Assembly (NCBI RefSeq): GCF_009742725.1
Contig: NZ_WPHG01000003.1
Coordinates: 124,001 to 188,000, forward strand
DNA: 64,000 nt
From: Nitratireductor arenosus
Lineage (GTDB): Bacteria > Pseudomonadota > Alphaproteobacteria > Rhizobiales > Rhizobiaceae
Reading direction: 5' to 3'
Shown here: piece after piece, positions 8,988-17,804 of the stretch
Layout: each line of letters begins with the position of its first letter
How positions within the stretch are numbered: position 1 is the first letter of the stretch
Translations under genes and position numbers: made by a program
The notes under the pieces: model-generated
What the model saw: only the letters and a program-made list of their open reading frames with translations
Told to the model about the DNA's origin: nothing
Databases searched by the model: none

Positions 8988-10334
8988 ATGAGCGTCGTTC
9001 ATACCGAAGGCGAATCGAACAGGGCGGCCGCGCGCCTGGAATGGAACGCCAGACAGGATCACGCCCCCTCGCGTGACCTGCTTGAGCGCGATGCCAGGGC
9101 CTTCCTGCATCAGAGCCTGTCGAGCCCCTGCGTTGCGACGATCGCCAGGGCGCAAGGCATCTGGATCGAGGATTTGGCCGGCCGCCGCTACATGGATTTC
9201 CATGGCAACAGCGTCCACCATATCGGCTATGCGCACCCGCGGCTGGTCGGCGCCATCAAGCAACAACTGGACGAACTGAGTTTTTCGCCGCGACGCTTCA
9301 CCAACGAAACGGCCGTCGAACTGGCGGAGACGTTGGGGCGGCTCGCGCCGCGTGATCTGTCGAAGGTGCTGTTCACCACCGGCGGCTCGGACGCGATCGA
9401 GGTCGCGCTGAAGGTGGCGCGCGCGGCAACCGGACGGCACAAGACGCTGTCGTTCTGGGACGCGTTTCATGGCGCGGGCTTCGGCGCGGCGAGCGTTGGC
9501 GGCGAGGCGACCTTCCGCTCCCACATCGCCGGGCCGATGATGACCGGTGCCGAGCATGTGGCGCCATGGGCAAGCCGCAACTGCGCTTACGGTCACGACA
9601 ATCTGGAGAGTTCGGCGCGCGCCTGCGCCAACATGATCGCCTACGTTCTCGGCCGGGAAGGCGACTTCGCCGCGTTCGTCGCCGAGCCGATGCGCGCGAC
9701 GCCGCTGGTCCCGGCACCGGGTTTCTGGAAGGCGGTGCGCGAGGCCTGCGACAGGCACGGCACACTGCTGATCTTCGACGAGATTCCGACCGGGCTCGGC
9801 AAGACCGGCAGCTTCTTCGCCCATGCCCACGACGACGTGACGCCCGATATGGTCGTGTTGGGAAAGGCGCTGGGCGGCGGCATTCTGCCGATTGCATCCG
9901 TGATCGCGCGCTGCGATCTCGATGTCGCCGGTGACTTCGCCATCGGCCACTACACGCATGAAAAGAACCCCGTCACAGCGCGCGCGGCGTTGACCACCAT
10001 CGCCATTATCCGCGAGGACGGGCTCGCCGAGCGGGCCGCCGAACTAGGCGCCTACGCGATGGATCGCTTACGGGAACTGATGGCCAAGAGCCGGCACGTC
10101 GGCGAGGTGCGCGGGCGCGGCCTGATGATCGGCGTGGAACTGGTCGATGATCGGGACGATTACCAACCCGCCCGCGACATGGCCGAGCGGGTCTATTACC
10201 GGTGCCTCGAACGTGGGCTGAGCTTCAAGATAAGCGCTGGAAACGTCCTGACGCTGTCGCCGCCGCTGGTGATCGGCCGCGAGGAGCTCGATAGCGCGCT
10301 CGCGATCGTGGAGGATGCCGTTCTTGCCGCCTGA
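8988..10334 (+). CDS. pbfA: PbfA-like (R)-1-hydroxy-2-aminoethylphosphonate ammonia-lyase
   Basis: A 448-residue class III aminotransferase-fold PLP protein. The probable PLP lysine is K293 in VLGKALGGG and the pyridine-binding aspartate D264 in IFDEIPTG. In AEP-degradation clusters, a protein of this fold next to phnW and phnY or phnX is typically PbfA, which eliminates ammonia from (R)-1-hydroxy-AEP to give phosphonoacetaldehyde. That would let the pathway use hydroxylated AEP, which PhnW does not process. The start follows a strong GGGAGGGG site. The assignment rests on fold plus context; an ordinary omega-transaminase is the alternative. Confidence 0.8.
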   Translation: MSVVHTEGESNRAAARLEWNARQDHAPSRDLLERDARAFLHQSLSSPCVATIARAQGIWIEDLAGRRYMDFHGNSVHHIGYAHPRLVGAIKQQLDELSFSPRRFTNETAVELAETLGRLAPRDLSKVLFTTGGSDAIEVALKVARAATGRHKTLSFWDAFHGAGFGAASVGGEATFRSHIAGPMMTGAEHVAPWASRNCAYGHDNLESSARACANMIAYVLGREGDFAAFVAEPMRATPLVPAPGFWKAVREACDRHGTLLIFDEIPTGLGKTGSFFAHAHDDVTPDMVVLGKALGGGILPIASVIARCDLDVAGDFAIGHYTHEKNPVTARAALTTIAIIREDGLAERAAELGAYAMDRLRELMAKSRHVGEVRGRGLMIGVELVDDRDDYQPARDMAERVYYRCLERGLSFKISAGNVLTLSPPLVIGREELDSALAIVEDAVLAA

Positions 10335-10393
10335 ACCGCAGTCTGCTGGCGATGGCCGGACTCCTTTGGTCCCCTTTCTCGCCCGGAGTGATC

Positions 10394-11509
10394 ATGCATT
10401 ATGACCTCGCCGTCGTCGGAGCCGGCATTATCGGCCTGGCCCATGCGCTCGCCGCGGCCAGGCGCGGCCTGCGCGTCGTCGTCATCGATCGCGACCGGCA
10501 AGCGAACGGCGCGTCGATCCGCAATTTCGGGCTCGTGGTCGTCACCGGGCAGGCGCCCGGTATCTCGCGACGACGCGCGGAGCGGACACGCGAAATCTGG
10601 CTCGACCTCGCCGCCGAAGCCGGCCTCGACATCCTCCACACCGGTAAGCTCGTCGCGGCGCGGCGGCCGGAGGCGCTGGCGGTGCTTGAAGCGTTTTCAG
10701 CCGGTCTTGACGGCCGGGAATGCCGGATGCTCACGGCGGATGAAACGGCCGCGCATCAGCCTGGCCTCGCCGCAGAGAGGGTCGTCGGCGGCCTTTATAG
10801 CCCGTTCGAACTGCGCGTTGAATCGCGCGACGTGCTGCCGAGACTGGCCGCTTTCCTGGGCGAGCGCCATGCCGTGGAGTTCCGCCTTGGCGTCGCAGTT
10901 TCGTCTGTCGAGCCGACCGCGTTGCAAACCAGCGACGGGCCGGTGCACGCGGCCAGGATCGTCGTCTGTCCGGGCGATGATCTCACCACGCTTTGTCGCG
11001 AGCGCATCGCGCACTATGGCGTGCGGCGTTGCAAATTGCAGATGTTGCGGCTGGCCGACCCCGGCATGCGGCTGAATTCGGCGCTGGTCTCGGATCTCAG
11101 TCTTTTGCGCTACGGCGGTTACACGGGGTTGGACGAGGCGGCCGCGCTGAAGCAAAGGCTGATGCGTGAATGCCCGCTCGCCCTCGACAATGGTGTCCAC
11201 CTGATCGTGGTGCAGAGCGCCGACGGTTCCCTGATCGTCGGTGATTCGCACCACTACGCCGAGACGCCGGACCCGTTTGCCTCCGACGCCGTTGATCGGC
11301 TTATACTCGACGAATACGCGGCCCTGTTCGGCGCGCCGCCGCCCGTGATTGCGCGCTGGACGGGCACCTATGCCTCGGCGCCCGGCAATGATTGTTTCAG
11401 CGATGCGCCGCACCGGGACGTACGCCTCGTCATGGTGACAAGCGGCACCGGCGCCAGCACCTGCTTTGCGATCGGCGAGGAAACGGTCGCCGATCTGTTC
11501 GCCGTATGA
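10394..11509 (+). CDS. FAD-dependent oxidoreductase of TIGR03364 type, probable N-methyl-AEP/AEP oxidase
   Basis: A 371-residue DAO-type flavoenzyme. The N-terminus MHYDLAVVGAGIIGLAHALA contains the GxGxxG FAD motif at residues 9-14, followed by IDRD and the SIRNFG segment seen in the TIGR03364 group. Flavoenzymes recurring in phosphonate clusters (the PbfB/C/D group) oxidise N-methyl-AEP, and sometimes AEP, directly to phosphonoacetaldehyde. The gene follows the PbfA-like gene by 59 bases in the same operon. ATG 10394 is preferred to an upstream ATG at 10352 because family homology starts there and GGAG precedes it. Which substrate it prefers cannot be read from sequence. Confidence 0.8.
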   Translation: MHYDLAVVGAGIIGLAHALAAARRGLRVVVIDRDRQANGASIRNFGLVVVTGQAPGISRRRAERTREIWLDLAAEAGLDILHTGKLVAARRPEALAVLEAFSAGLDGRECRMLTADETAAHQPGLAAERVVGGLYSPFELRVESRDVLPRLAAFLGERHAVEFRLGVAVSSVEPTALQTSDGPVHAARIVVCPGDDLTTLCRERIAHYGVRRCKLQMLRLADPGMRLNSALVSDLSLLRYGGYTGLDEAAALKQRLMRECPLALDNGVHLIVVQSADGSLIVGDSHHYAETPDPFASDAVDRLILDEYAALFGAPPPVIARWTGTYASAPGNDCFSDAPHRDVRLVMVTSGTGASTCFAIGEETVADLFAV

Positions 11510-11521
11510 AGTCGGCCTGAA

Positions 11522-12361
11522 TTGTCCACCACCGCACTTGCCATCGTCCTGTTCTGCGCGCTCCTGCATGCGAGCTGGAACGCGATGGTCAAGGCCGCGG
11601 ACGACCGCGCGCTGACCCTGGCGGCGGTGTCGGCCGCGCATGCGGCGGCGGGGATTGCTCTGATCGCCGTGTCGGACCCGCCGGCGCTGGCCAGCTGGCC
11701 TTCGGTCCTTGCGTCGACGGCCATCCACTACGCCTATTACGCGCTGCTGTTCAGCGCCTACCGTCTGGGCGACCTCAGTCAAGTCTACCCGATCTCGCGC
11801 GGCATGGCTCCGGCGCTTGTCGCCGTCGGCACATTCCTGCTTATTGGAGAAACCATGTCGCTGACGGGCTGGGGCGGTCTCGGTCTCGTCACGCTCGGCA
11901 TCGGCACGATCGCGTTTCAGCGTGGTGCTGCGCAGGCCGACCGCACGGCGATCGGCGTAGCAGCGCTCCTCGGCCTGGCCATCGCGGCCTATTCCGTCGC
12001 CGATGGTATCGGCGTGCGGCTTTCCGAAAGTCCCACCGGCTATATGGGCTGGCTCTTCCTGCTCGAGGCACCGGTGCCACTGGCGATCCTGTGGCGGCGT
12101 CGCGCCATCAGAAACCCCATCGACTGGCGGGTGTTCGTATTGGGTCTGGTCGGCGGCGTCCTCTCCGTCACCGCCTATGGGCTGGTACTCTACGCCAAGA
12201 CGATCGCACCGATCGCCGCCGTCTCGGCGGTGCGCGAATCGAGCGTCATCATTGCCGCGTTGATCGGCGTGCTGGTGTTCGGGGAACGGCCGTGGCAAGG
12301 CCGCGTCCTTGCCGCCCTGCTTGTCGCGGCCGGTGTGGTCGTCCTAGCCACCAGTGGGTAA
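11522..12361 (+). CDS. EamA/DMT-family transporter
   Basis: A 279-residue membrane protein with about ten hydrophobic segments in two EamA repeats; the first starts TALAIVLFCALLHASWNAMVK, and YALLFSAYRLGDLSQVYPI marks the end of repeat one. The start is taken as TTG at 11522 because it keeps the first membrane helix intact; the next ATG (11585) would cut it. It lies 12 bases after the FAD oxidase, so is co-transcribed with the phosphonate genes. DMT proteins export or import small metabolites; a phosphonate, amine or amino-acid substrate is possible but not indicated. Confidence 0.8.
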   Translation: MSTTALAIVLFCALLHASWNAMVKAADDRALTLAAVSAAHAAAGIALIAVSDPPALASWPSVLASTAIHYAYYALLFSAYRLGDLSQVYPISRGMAPALVAVGTFLLIGETMSLTGWGGLGLVTLGIGTIAFQRGAAQADRTAIGVAALLGLAIAAYSVADGIGVRLSESPTGYMGWLFLLEAPVPLAILWRRRAIRNPIDWRVFVLGLVGGVLSVTAYGLVLYAKTIAPIAAVSAVRESSVIIAALIGVLVFGERPWQGRVLAALLVAAGVVVLATSG

Positions 12362-12400
12362 AATCCTCGCAAACGCATCGCGTAGGTCGATAGCTTCATA

Positions 12401-12423
12401 GGATAAATAGATTTTACTTATCC
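12401..12423. promoter_or_regulatory. GGATAA-N11-TTATCC palindrome upstream of aepX
   Basis: GGATAA (12401-12406) and TTATCC (12418-12423) are perfect inverted repeats separated by 11 bases, and the core ATAA-N11-TTAT fits the T-N11-A layout of LysR-type sites. The centre ATAGATTTTAC loosely resembles the ATAACGATTTTG element near phnW and phnA. It lies 118 bases before the importer operon start. It is a candidate operator for the cluster regulator. Confidence 0.5.
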
Positions 12424-12540
12424 CTCGACCCATACGACCATCACTGGACAGACGAAATCGTCCGGCCGCGCGGCCGGCGCATGGCCGAAGAGCACGATCG
12501 TCTCGATGCATCGCAGATTGTGTCAACGGGGAACTGAATC

Positions 12541-13563
12541 ATGAAATCTTCAACCTCCATCGTCATCGCCGCCCTTGCGGCAGCCCTTTCGGCGTCGGCG
12601 GCCTTCGCCGAAACGACCCTGACCGTCTACACTTCGGTCGAGGCCGTTGATCTCGACCGTTACAAGCAGACCTTCGAGGCCGCCAATCCCGATATCAAGA
12701 TCGACTGGGTCCGCGATTCCACCGGCGTCATGACCGCCAAGCTGTTGGCCGAGAAGAACAACCCGCAGGCCGACGTGGTTTGGGGCGTGGCGGCGACCTC
12801 GCTGCTGCTGCTCAAGGGCGAAAACATGCTGGAGCCCTATTCGCCGGTCGGCGTCGAAAAGCTCGATCCCAAATTCGTCGATTCCGCTACACCGCCCAGT
12901 TGGGTCGGCATGGACGCCTACGTCGCCGCGCTCTGCTACAACACCGTCGAGGGCGAGAAGCTCGGCCTGACCCCGCCGACAAGCTGGGCGGATCTCCTCA
13001 AACCCGAATATAAGGGTCATGTGATCATGCCCAACCCGAATTCGTCGGGCACCGGGTTCCTTGATGTCTCGGCCTGGATCCAGATGATGGGCGAGGAGGC
13101 GGCCTGGGCCTTTATGGACGGCCTGCATGAAAACATCGCGGCCTACACGCATTCAGGCTCCAAACCGTGCAAACTGGCCGCCGCCGGCGAGACCGTGATC
13201 GGGGTTTCCTTTGAATTTCCAGGGGCCAAGGCCAAGAAGGATGGCGCGCCGATCGAGATCATCTTCCCCACGGAAGGCTCCGGCTGGGAAGCCGAGGCGA
13301 CGGCCATTATCGCCGGCACCGCCAATCTCGAGGCCGCCCGGAAACTGGTCGACTGGTCGATCACCAAGGAAGCCAACGAGATGTACAATGTCGGCTACGC
13401 GGTCGTCGCCTATCCGGGTGTGGCCAAGCCCGTCGAGTTCCTGCCCGAAGATGTCGCCTCCAAAATGATCGAGAACGACTTCGAGTGGGCCGCCAACAAC
13501 CGCGCCGCGATCCTCAAGGAATGGGCAGCGCGCTACGACGGTAAGTCCGAACCCAAGACCTGA
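12541..13563 (+). CDS. aepX: 2-aminoethylphosphonate ABC transporter substrate-binding protein
   Basis: A 340-residue periplasmic protein of the iron/AEP-binding cluster (TIGR03261 type). A signal peptide of about 23 residues ends ASAAFA before ETTLTVYTSVEA. The mature part has the typical VWGVAATSLLLL and MPNPNSSGTGFLDV segments. A GGGGAAC site precedes the ATG. The next two genes are the matching ATPase and fused permease, so it should deliver AEP or related phosphonates to that importer. A GC hairpin just downstream could favour its expression over the membrane components. Confidence 0.9.
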   Translation: MKSSTSIVIAALAAALSASAAFAETTLTVYTSVEAVDLDRYKQTFEAANPDIKIDWVRDSTGVMTAKLLAEKNNPQADVVWGVAATSLLLLKGENMLEPYSPVGVEKLDPKFVDSATPPSWVGMDAYVAALCYNTVEGEKLGLTPPTSWADLLKPEYKGHVIMPNPNSSGTGFLDVSAWIQMMGEEAAWAFMDGLHENIAAYTHSGSKPCKLAAAGETVIGVSFEFPGAKAKKDGAPIEIIFPTEGSGWEAEATAIIAGTANLEAARKLVDWSITKEANEMYNVGYAVVAYPGVAKPVEFLPEDVASKMIENDFEWAANNRAAILKEWAARYDGKSEPKT

Positions 13564-13581
13564 CCAGGCTTGTCGCCGAGG

Positions 13582-13609
13582 CGGGCGCCGTAATCGAAAG
13601 CGGCGCCCG
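13582..13609 (+). promoter_or_regulatory. Strong intercistronic hairpin after aepX
   Basis: CGGGCGCCG (13582-13590) pairs perfectly with CGGCGCCCG (13601-13609) around a 10-base loop. There is no T-run. Such hairpins between a binding-protein gene and its membrane-component genes commonly protect the upstream mRNA from 3' decay or attenuate readthrough, raising the level of the binding protein. The role here is inferred. Confidence 0.6.
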
Positions 13610-13712
13610 TATTCAAAAGTCAGCGCGGATTTGTTCGCCGATCTTGACCGGATATGCGATGAAACATGAGAGCATTTCACAACGCGCGGCCGCTCCGCTC
13701 GGAGGCATCGCA

Positions 13713-14834
13713 ATGCCAGACACCGCCGCCGGCCAAGCCTATCTGCAGATCGACGATCTGTGGAAGGCGTTTGGCGACTTCATTGCCCTGCGCGATATAT
13801 CGTTATCGATCCAAGAAGGCGAATTCGTCTGCTTCCTCGGACCTTCGGGGTGCGGCAAGACCACGTTGCTGCGCGCCATCGCCGGGCTCGATCTGCAGTC
13901 GCGAGGCACGATCCGGCAGGCCGGCGAAGACATCTCCACCCTGCCGCCATCGCGGCGCGACTACGGCATCGTCTTCCAGTCCTATGCGTTGTTCCCGAAC
14001 CTAACCATCGAGCGCAACATCGCCTTCGGGCTCGAGAATGCGAGGCGCCCGCGCGCTGAGATCAAGCGCCGCGTCGAGGAACTGCTCGTTCTGGTCGGGC
14101 TCGCCGAGCAGGCTCGAAAATATCCCGCGCAATTGTCCGGGGGCCAGCAGCAGCGTATCGCGCTTGCCCGCGCCATCGCGATTTCACCGGGCCTGCTGTT
14201 GCTCGACGAGCCGCTGTCGGCACTCGACGCCAAGGTGCGTGTGCATCTGCGCCACGAGATCAAGGAACTGCAGCGCAAGCTCGGCGTCACCACCATCATG
14301 GTCACGCATGACCAGGAGGAAGCGCTGTCGATGGCTGATCGGATCGTGGTGATGAACCATGGCGTGATCGAGCAGATCGGCACGCCGACGGAAATCTACC
14401 GCCATCCGCAGACGCTGTTCGTCGCCGATTTCATCGGCGAGACCAACCAGTTTCCGGCCAAGGTGCTGGCCGATGGCAAGGTGGCGCTCGCCGGGACGCA
14501 ACTGGTCTGCGCCGGGCACCAGGTGCCCGTTGGCGCGGAGGCGACCGCCGTTATCCGGCCCGTCGACATCATCCCGCACGGCATCGGCGTCCGATCGCCC
14601 GGCACGCCCGACATCGTCGAGACACCGGAAAACCTCGTTGAGACGACGGTCGAGGAAATGGAGTTTCTCGGCGCCTTCTGGCGCTGCCGGCTTTCGTCAC
14701 CACGGCTTGGCGCGCGTATCCTCGTTGCGGATTTCTCGATCAACGCCGTGCGCCGGCTCGACATCGTGACGGGTGGCTCGATGCGGATCGAGTTGCCCGG
14801 CGAGCGCCTTCTGGTCTTTGCCGGGAATGAGTGA
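13713..14834 (+). CDS. aepV: 2-aminoethylphosphonate ABC transporter ATP-binding protein
   Basis: A 373-residue ABC ATPase. Walker A is GPSGCGKTT (residues 43-51), the signature LSGGQQQR (141-148) and Walker B LLLLDEP (161-167). The C-terminal part from about residue 240 is a TOBE-like domain (AEATAVIRPVDI). The start at 13713 follows GGAGG with 7-base spacing; an in-frame ATG at 13644 is less likely. It energises the importer made with AepX and AepW, and its stop codon is only a few bases before the aepW start. Confidence 0.9.
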   Translation: MPDTAAGQAYLQIDDLWKAFGDFIALRDISLSIQEGEFVCFLGPSGCGKTTLLRAIAGLDLQSRGTIRQAGEDISTLPPSRRDYGIVFQSYALFPNLTIERNIAFGLENARRPRAEIKRRVEELLVLVGLAEQARKYPAQLSGGQQQRIALARAIAISPGLLLLDEPLSALDAKVRVHLRHEIKELQRKLGVTTIMVTHDQEEALSMADRIVVMNHGVIEQIGTPTEIYRHPQTLFVADFIGETNQFPAKVLADGKVALAGTQLVCAGHQVPVGAEATAVIRPVDIIPHGIGVRSPGTPDIVETPENLVETTVEEMEFLGAFWRCRLSSPRLGARILVADFSINAVRRLDIVTGGSMRIELPGERLLVFAGNE

Positions 14835-14841
14835 GGCGACC

Positions 14842-16848
14842 ATGACGACGCTGTCTCTTCCGGCAGGTCGCCTGCCTCGCCACTCGGTATCGCGCGACGA
14901 CATCGTCAAACGTGGATTGATGGTCGCGATCTCGCTCTACCTCATCCTCTCCCTGGCGGCGCCGCTTTATGTGATGTTGTCGAAGTCGATGTCGGTCTAT
15001 CGTTTCGACCTCACGCAGTTCGAATTCCAGGTCAGCGACGAGACGGCGACCGTCTGGAGTGAACCCAGGACCGCCGCGGCACTCAACGCCGAAAGCTCCG
15101 CCGTCAGCGCCGACGATCTGCGCGCCGGCTCCGACAGTCGATTGGCGGCGACCAGCTTCTTCGCGGATTTTTCGTTTCGCAGTCCCGTGAGATATCGCCT
15201 GCGCGGCACCGTCGACGAAGCCAGTTGGCTGGTCGGCTCCACACCGGGCGGCGGCACGGAGTGGCAGGAATTCGATTCCAATACGTTCCGCCGCATCGTG
15301 CTGCGCCCGTCGAGCACTTTCGGGCTGGACAATTTCACGACCTATTTCGCGACCCCGTCGCTCTCGAACTCGATCCGCAATTCGGCGCTGATGGCGACCA
15401 TCAGCACGGTGATCACGATAAGCGTCGCCTTCGCGCTGGCCTATGCGCTCAACCGTAGCAATATGCCCTTCAAGGGGCTGGTCCGGCTGGTGACGACAAT
15501 CCCTATCCTCGTGCCGTCTTTGCTGCCCGGCATCGCGCTGATCTACCTGTTCGGCAATCAGGGGCTCCTGAAACCGTTGATGATGGGATATTCGATCTAC
15601 GGGCCGATCGGCATCGTCATCGGTTCGGTGTTTTTCACGCTGCCGCATGCCTTTCTGATCATTTCGACGGCGCTCGCGGTCGCCGACGGCCGGCACTACG
15701 AGGCCGCGGCCTCGCTGGGCTCCTCGAAATGGCGCACTTTCTGGGTGGTGACCGTGCCGGGCGCGCGCTTCGGCATCATCTCGGCGATGTTCGTGGTTTT
15801 CACCCTAGTCATCACCGATTTCGGCCTGCCCAAGGTCATCGGCGGTCAGTACAACATGCTTGCCGTCGACATCTACAAACAGGTGATCGGCCAGCAGAAT
15901 TTCGAGATGGGCGCGGTCGTCTCGGTCATCCTGCTGTTGCCGGCCATCATCGCCTTCACCGTCGACCGCATCATTCAGCGCCGGCAGGTGGCCCTGTTGT
16001 CGGCCCGGTCGGTTCCTTATGCGCCGCGGCCCAGCCGCGGGTTCGACATGCTGTGCCTCGGCTGGTGTCTTGCCGTCGCAATCTTCCTCGTCGGCATTAT
16101 CGGCATTTGCCAGTTCGCCGCGCTGGTGAAGCTGTGGCCCTACGATATGAGCCTCAGCCTGAAGAACTATGCCTTCGACCTGATGGATGGCGGCGGCTGG
16201 GCCTCTTACGGCAATTCGATCAAGCTCGGATTGCTGACGGCGTTTTTCGGCACCATCGTCGTCTTCACCGGCGCCTATATGGTGGAAAAGACGCAGGGCT
16301 TTTCGGCCGGCCGCTCAGCCTTTCATTTCCTCGCCATGCTGCCGATGGCGGTGCCCGGCATGGTACTTGGCCTCGCCTATATCTTCTTCTTCAATGACCC
16401 GTCCAATCCGCTCAACGCCATTTACGGCACGATGGTCATCCTGGTCGTCAGCACGGTGACACATTTCTATACTGTCTCGCATCTTACCGCGCTCACGGCA
16501 CTGAAGCAGATGGACGCCGAGTTCGAGCCGGTGGCGGCCTCCTTGAAGCAACCGTTCCACAAGCTGTTCTTCCGGGTCACCGTTCCGGTTTGTCTTCCGG
16601 CCATCCTCGACATCTCGATCTATCTGTTCGTCAACGCCATGACGACGGTTTCCGCAGTCGTGTTCCTCTATTCCACCGACACGCAGCTTGCCTCGGTGGC
16701 GGTGCTCAACATGGACGATGCCGGCGACATCGCGCCGGCGGCGGCGATGGGCATGATGATCTTTTACACCAATGTCGCCGCCCGGCTGGTCCATGCCGGC
16801 GTCTCGACGCTGCTCCTGTCGCGCACTCAGCGCTGGCGCGCCCGCTGA
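14842..16848 (+). CDS. aepW: Fused double permease of the 2-aminoethylphosphonate importer, with a periplasmic insert
   Basis: A 668-residue inner-membrane protein with two binding-protein-dependent permease domains in tandem. Each has an EAA-type coupling loop: EAAASLG at 287-293 and EPVAASL at 562-568. The domain order matches TIGR03262-type AEP permeases, usually about 550 residues. The excess is a hydrophilic stretch of roughly 105 residues (about 51-157) between the first membrane helix and the start of the first permease core (FGLDNFTTYF). It should lie in the periplasm. ATG 14842 is chosen because GAGG precedes it; ATG 14827, overlapping the aepV stop, is possible. Confidence 0.9.
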   Translation: MTTLSLPAGRLPRHSVSRDDIVKRGLMVAISLYLILSLAAPLYVMLSKSMSVYRFDLTQFEFQVSDETATVWSEPRTAAALNAESSAVSADDLRAGSDSRLAATSFFADFSFRSPVRYRLRGTVDEASWLVGSTPGGGTEWQEFDSNTFRRIVLRPSSTFGLDNFTTYFATPSLSNSIRNSALMATISTVITISVAFALAYALNRSNMPFKGLVRLVTTIPILVPSLLPGIALIYLFGNQGLLKPLMMGYSIYGPIGIVIGSVFFTLPHAFLIISTALAVADGRHYEAAASLGSSKWRTFWVVTVPGARFGIISAMFVVFTLVITDFGLPKVIGGQYNMLAVDIYKQVIGQQNFEMGAVVSVILLLPAIIAFTVDRIIQRRQVALLSARSVPYAPRPSRGFDMLCLGWCLAVAIFLVGIIGICQFAALVKLWPYDMSLSLKNYAFDLMDGGGWASYGNSIKLGLLTAFFGTIVVFTGAYMVEKTQGFSAGRSAFHFLAMLPMAVPGMVLGLAYIFFFNDPSNPLNAIYGTMVILVVSTVTHFYTVSHLTALTALKQMDAEFEPVAASLKQPFHKLFFRVTVPVCLPAILDISIYLFVNAMTTVSAVVFLYSTDTQLASVAVLNMDDAGDIAPAAAMGMMIFYTNVAARLVHAGVSTLLLSRTQRWRAR

Positions 16849-17091
16849 CGGCAGGTTTCGGGCTCGTCGGTACCGGTTCACGGGAATGGCTACGAGCGAG
16901 AACCGCAATGGCGAGAAGAACCGGCGCCGACGGTGATGATTGGCGTGCCGCAAGCTCGTGGCAGAGGTTTGAATGTGATTTCGAACCCGGTGCCGAAGGT
17001 CGCGACCGCGGAGAGGCCAACACGGGACGGCCACCTACGTCTTAGGTGCGAAACGCCACCCATGTCTCCGGTATGGACCCAACGAAAAAAA

Positions 17092-17181
<90 letters not shown>

Positions 17182-17435
17182 GCAGGCGACGCGTCCGCGT
17201 GACGGACCGGCCATCCGCGCTCATCTAGTCGATATGGCCGCGAATGCCAAGCCGTTGCGGCACGGAATTTGGCGATAGCCGGCCAACGATCCTCGCGCGC
17301 TCGCCCCGGGGTCGGCGGCGGCGGCGGATGTCAACTTCGCGTGTGACGATTGAAGCGCCGCGCGCTTGGCCATAAAAGGGCTGCGTCAAAGCCCAAGCAC
17401 GGGCGGAAAGGACGTCGCATGGCGGGCAAGGCAGC

Positions 17436-17774
17436 ATGATCAGGTTCGTTTTCCGGCTTCTGGCGACGGTCGCGCTGGCTGTCGCGGTCATCATGGCCGT
17501 TCTCGACGCCACCCGTTCGGTCGCCGCGTCCGCGCTGATTTTCACCCCGCTCGGCACCAGCTGGTACGCGGTCTCGCCGGACACACTCAACCTCGCACAG
17601 GCGCTCACCCAGCGTTATGTGCATCCGCTGCTGTGGGACCCGGTAATGATCCGCATCCTCACTTTGCCGGGTTTCGTGGTGTTTTTCGCCCTAGCCTTGC
17701 TGCTTTACCTGATCGGCCGGCGTCCGCGCCGTCGTGGCGGTCCGCTCGGTCGCGGAAGCCGCAGCCTGTCCTGA
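17436..17774 (+). CDS. Small inner-membrane protein of unknown function
   Basis: A 112-residue protein with two strongly hydrophobic segments, one at the N-terminus (about residues 5-24) and one near the C-terminus (about 75-93, LPGFVVFFALALLLYLIG), and a basic Arg-rich tail. An AAGG site precedes the ATG. It ends 30 bases upstream of msrA and is probably co-transcribed with it. I do not recognise a characterised family; the layout suggests a membrane-anchored protein with a periplasmic loop. Confidence 0.65.
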   Translation: MIRFVFRLLATVALAVAVIMAVLDATRSVAASALIFTPLGTSWYAVSPDTLNLAQALTQRYVHPLLWDPVMIRILTLPGFVVFFALALLLYLIGRRPRRRGGPLGRGSRSLS

Positions 17775-17804
17775 ACAGCCTGTCTCGAAGCGGAGTGACG
17801 AGCG

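Noticed and set aside
10697..12298. A 533-codon minus-strand open frame opposite the FAD oxidase and EamA genes.
   Set aside because: Composition is that of an antisense shadow; no motif is present and the plus-strand genes are clear.
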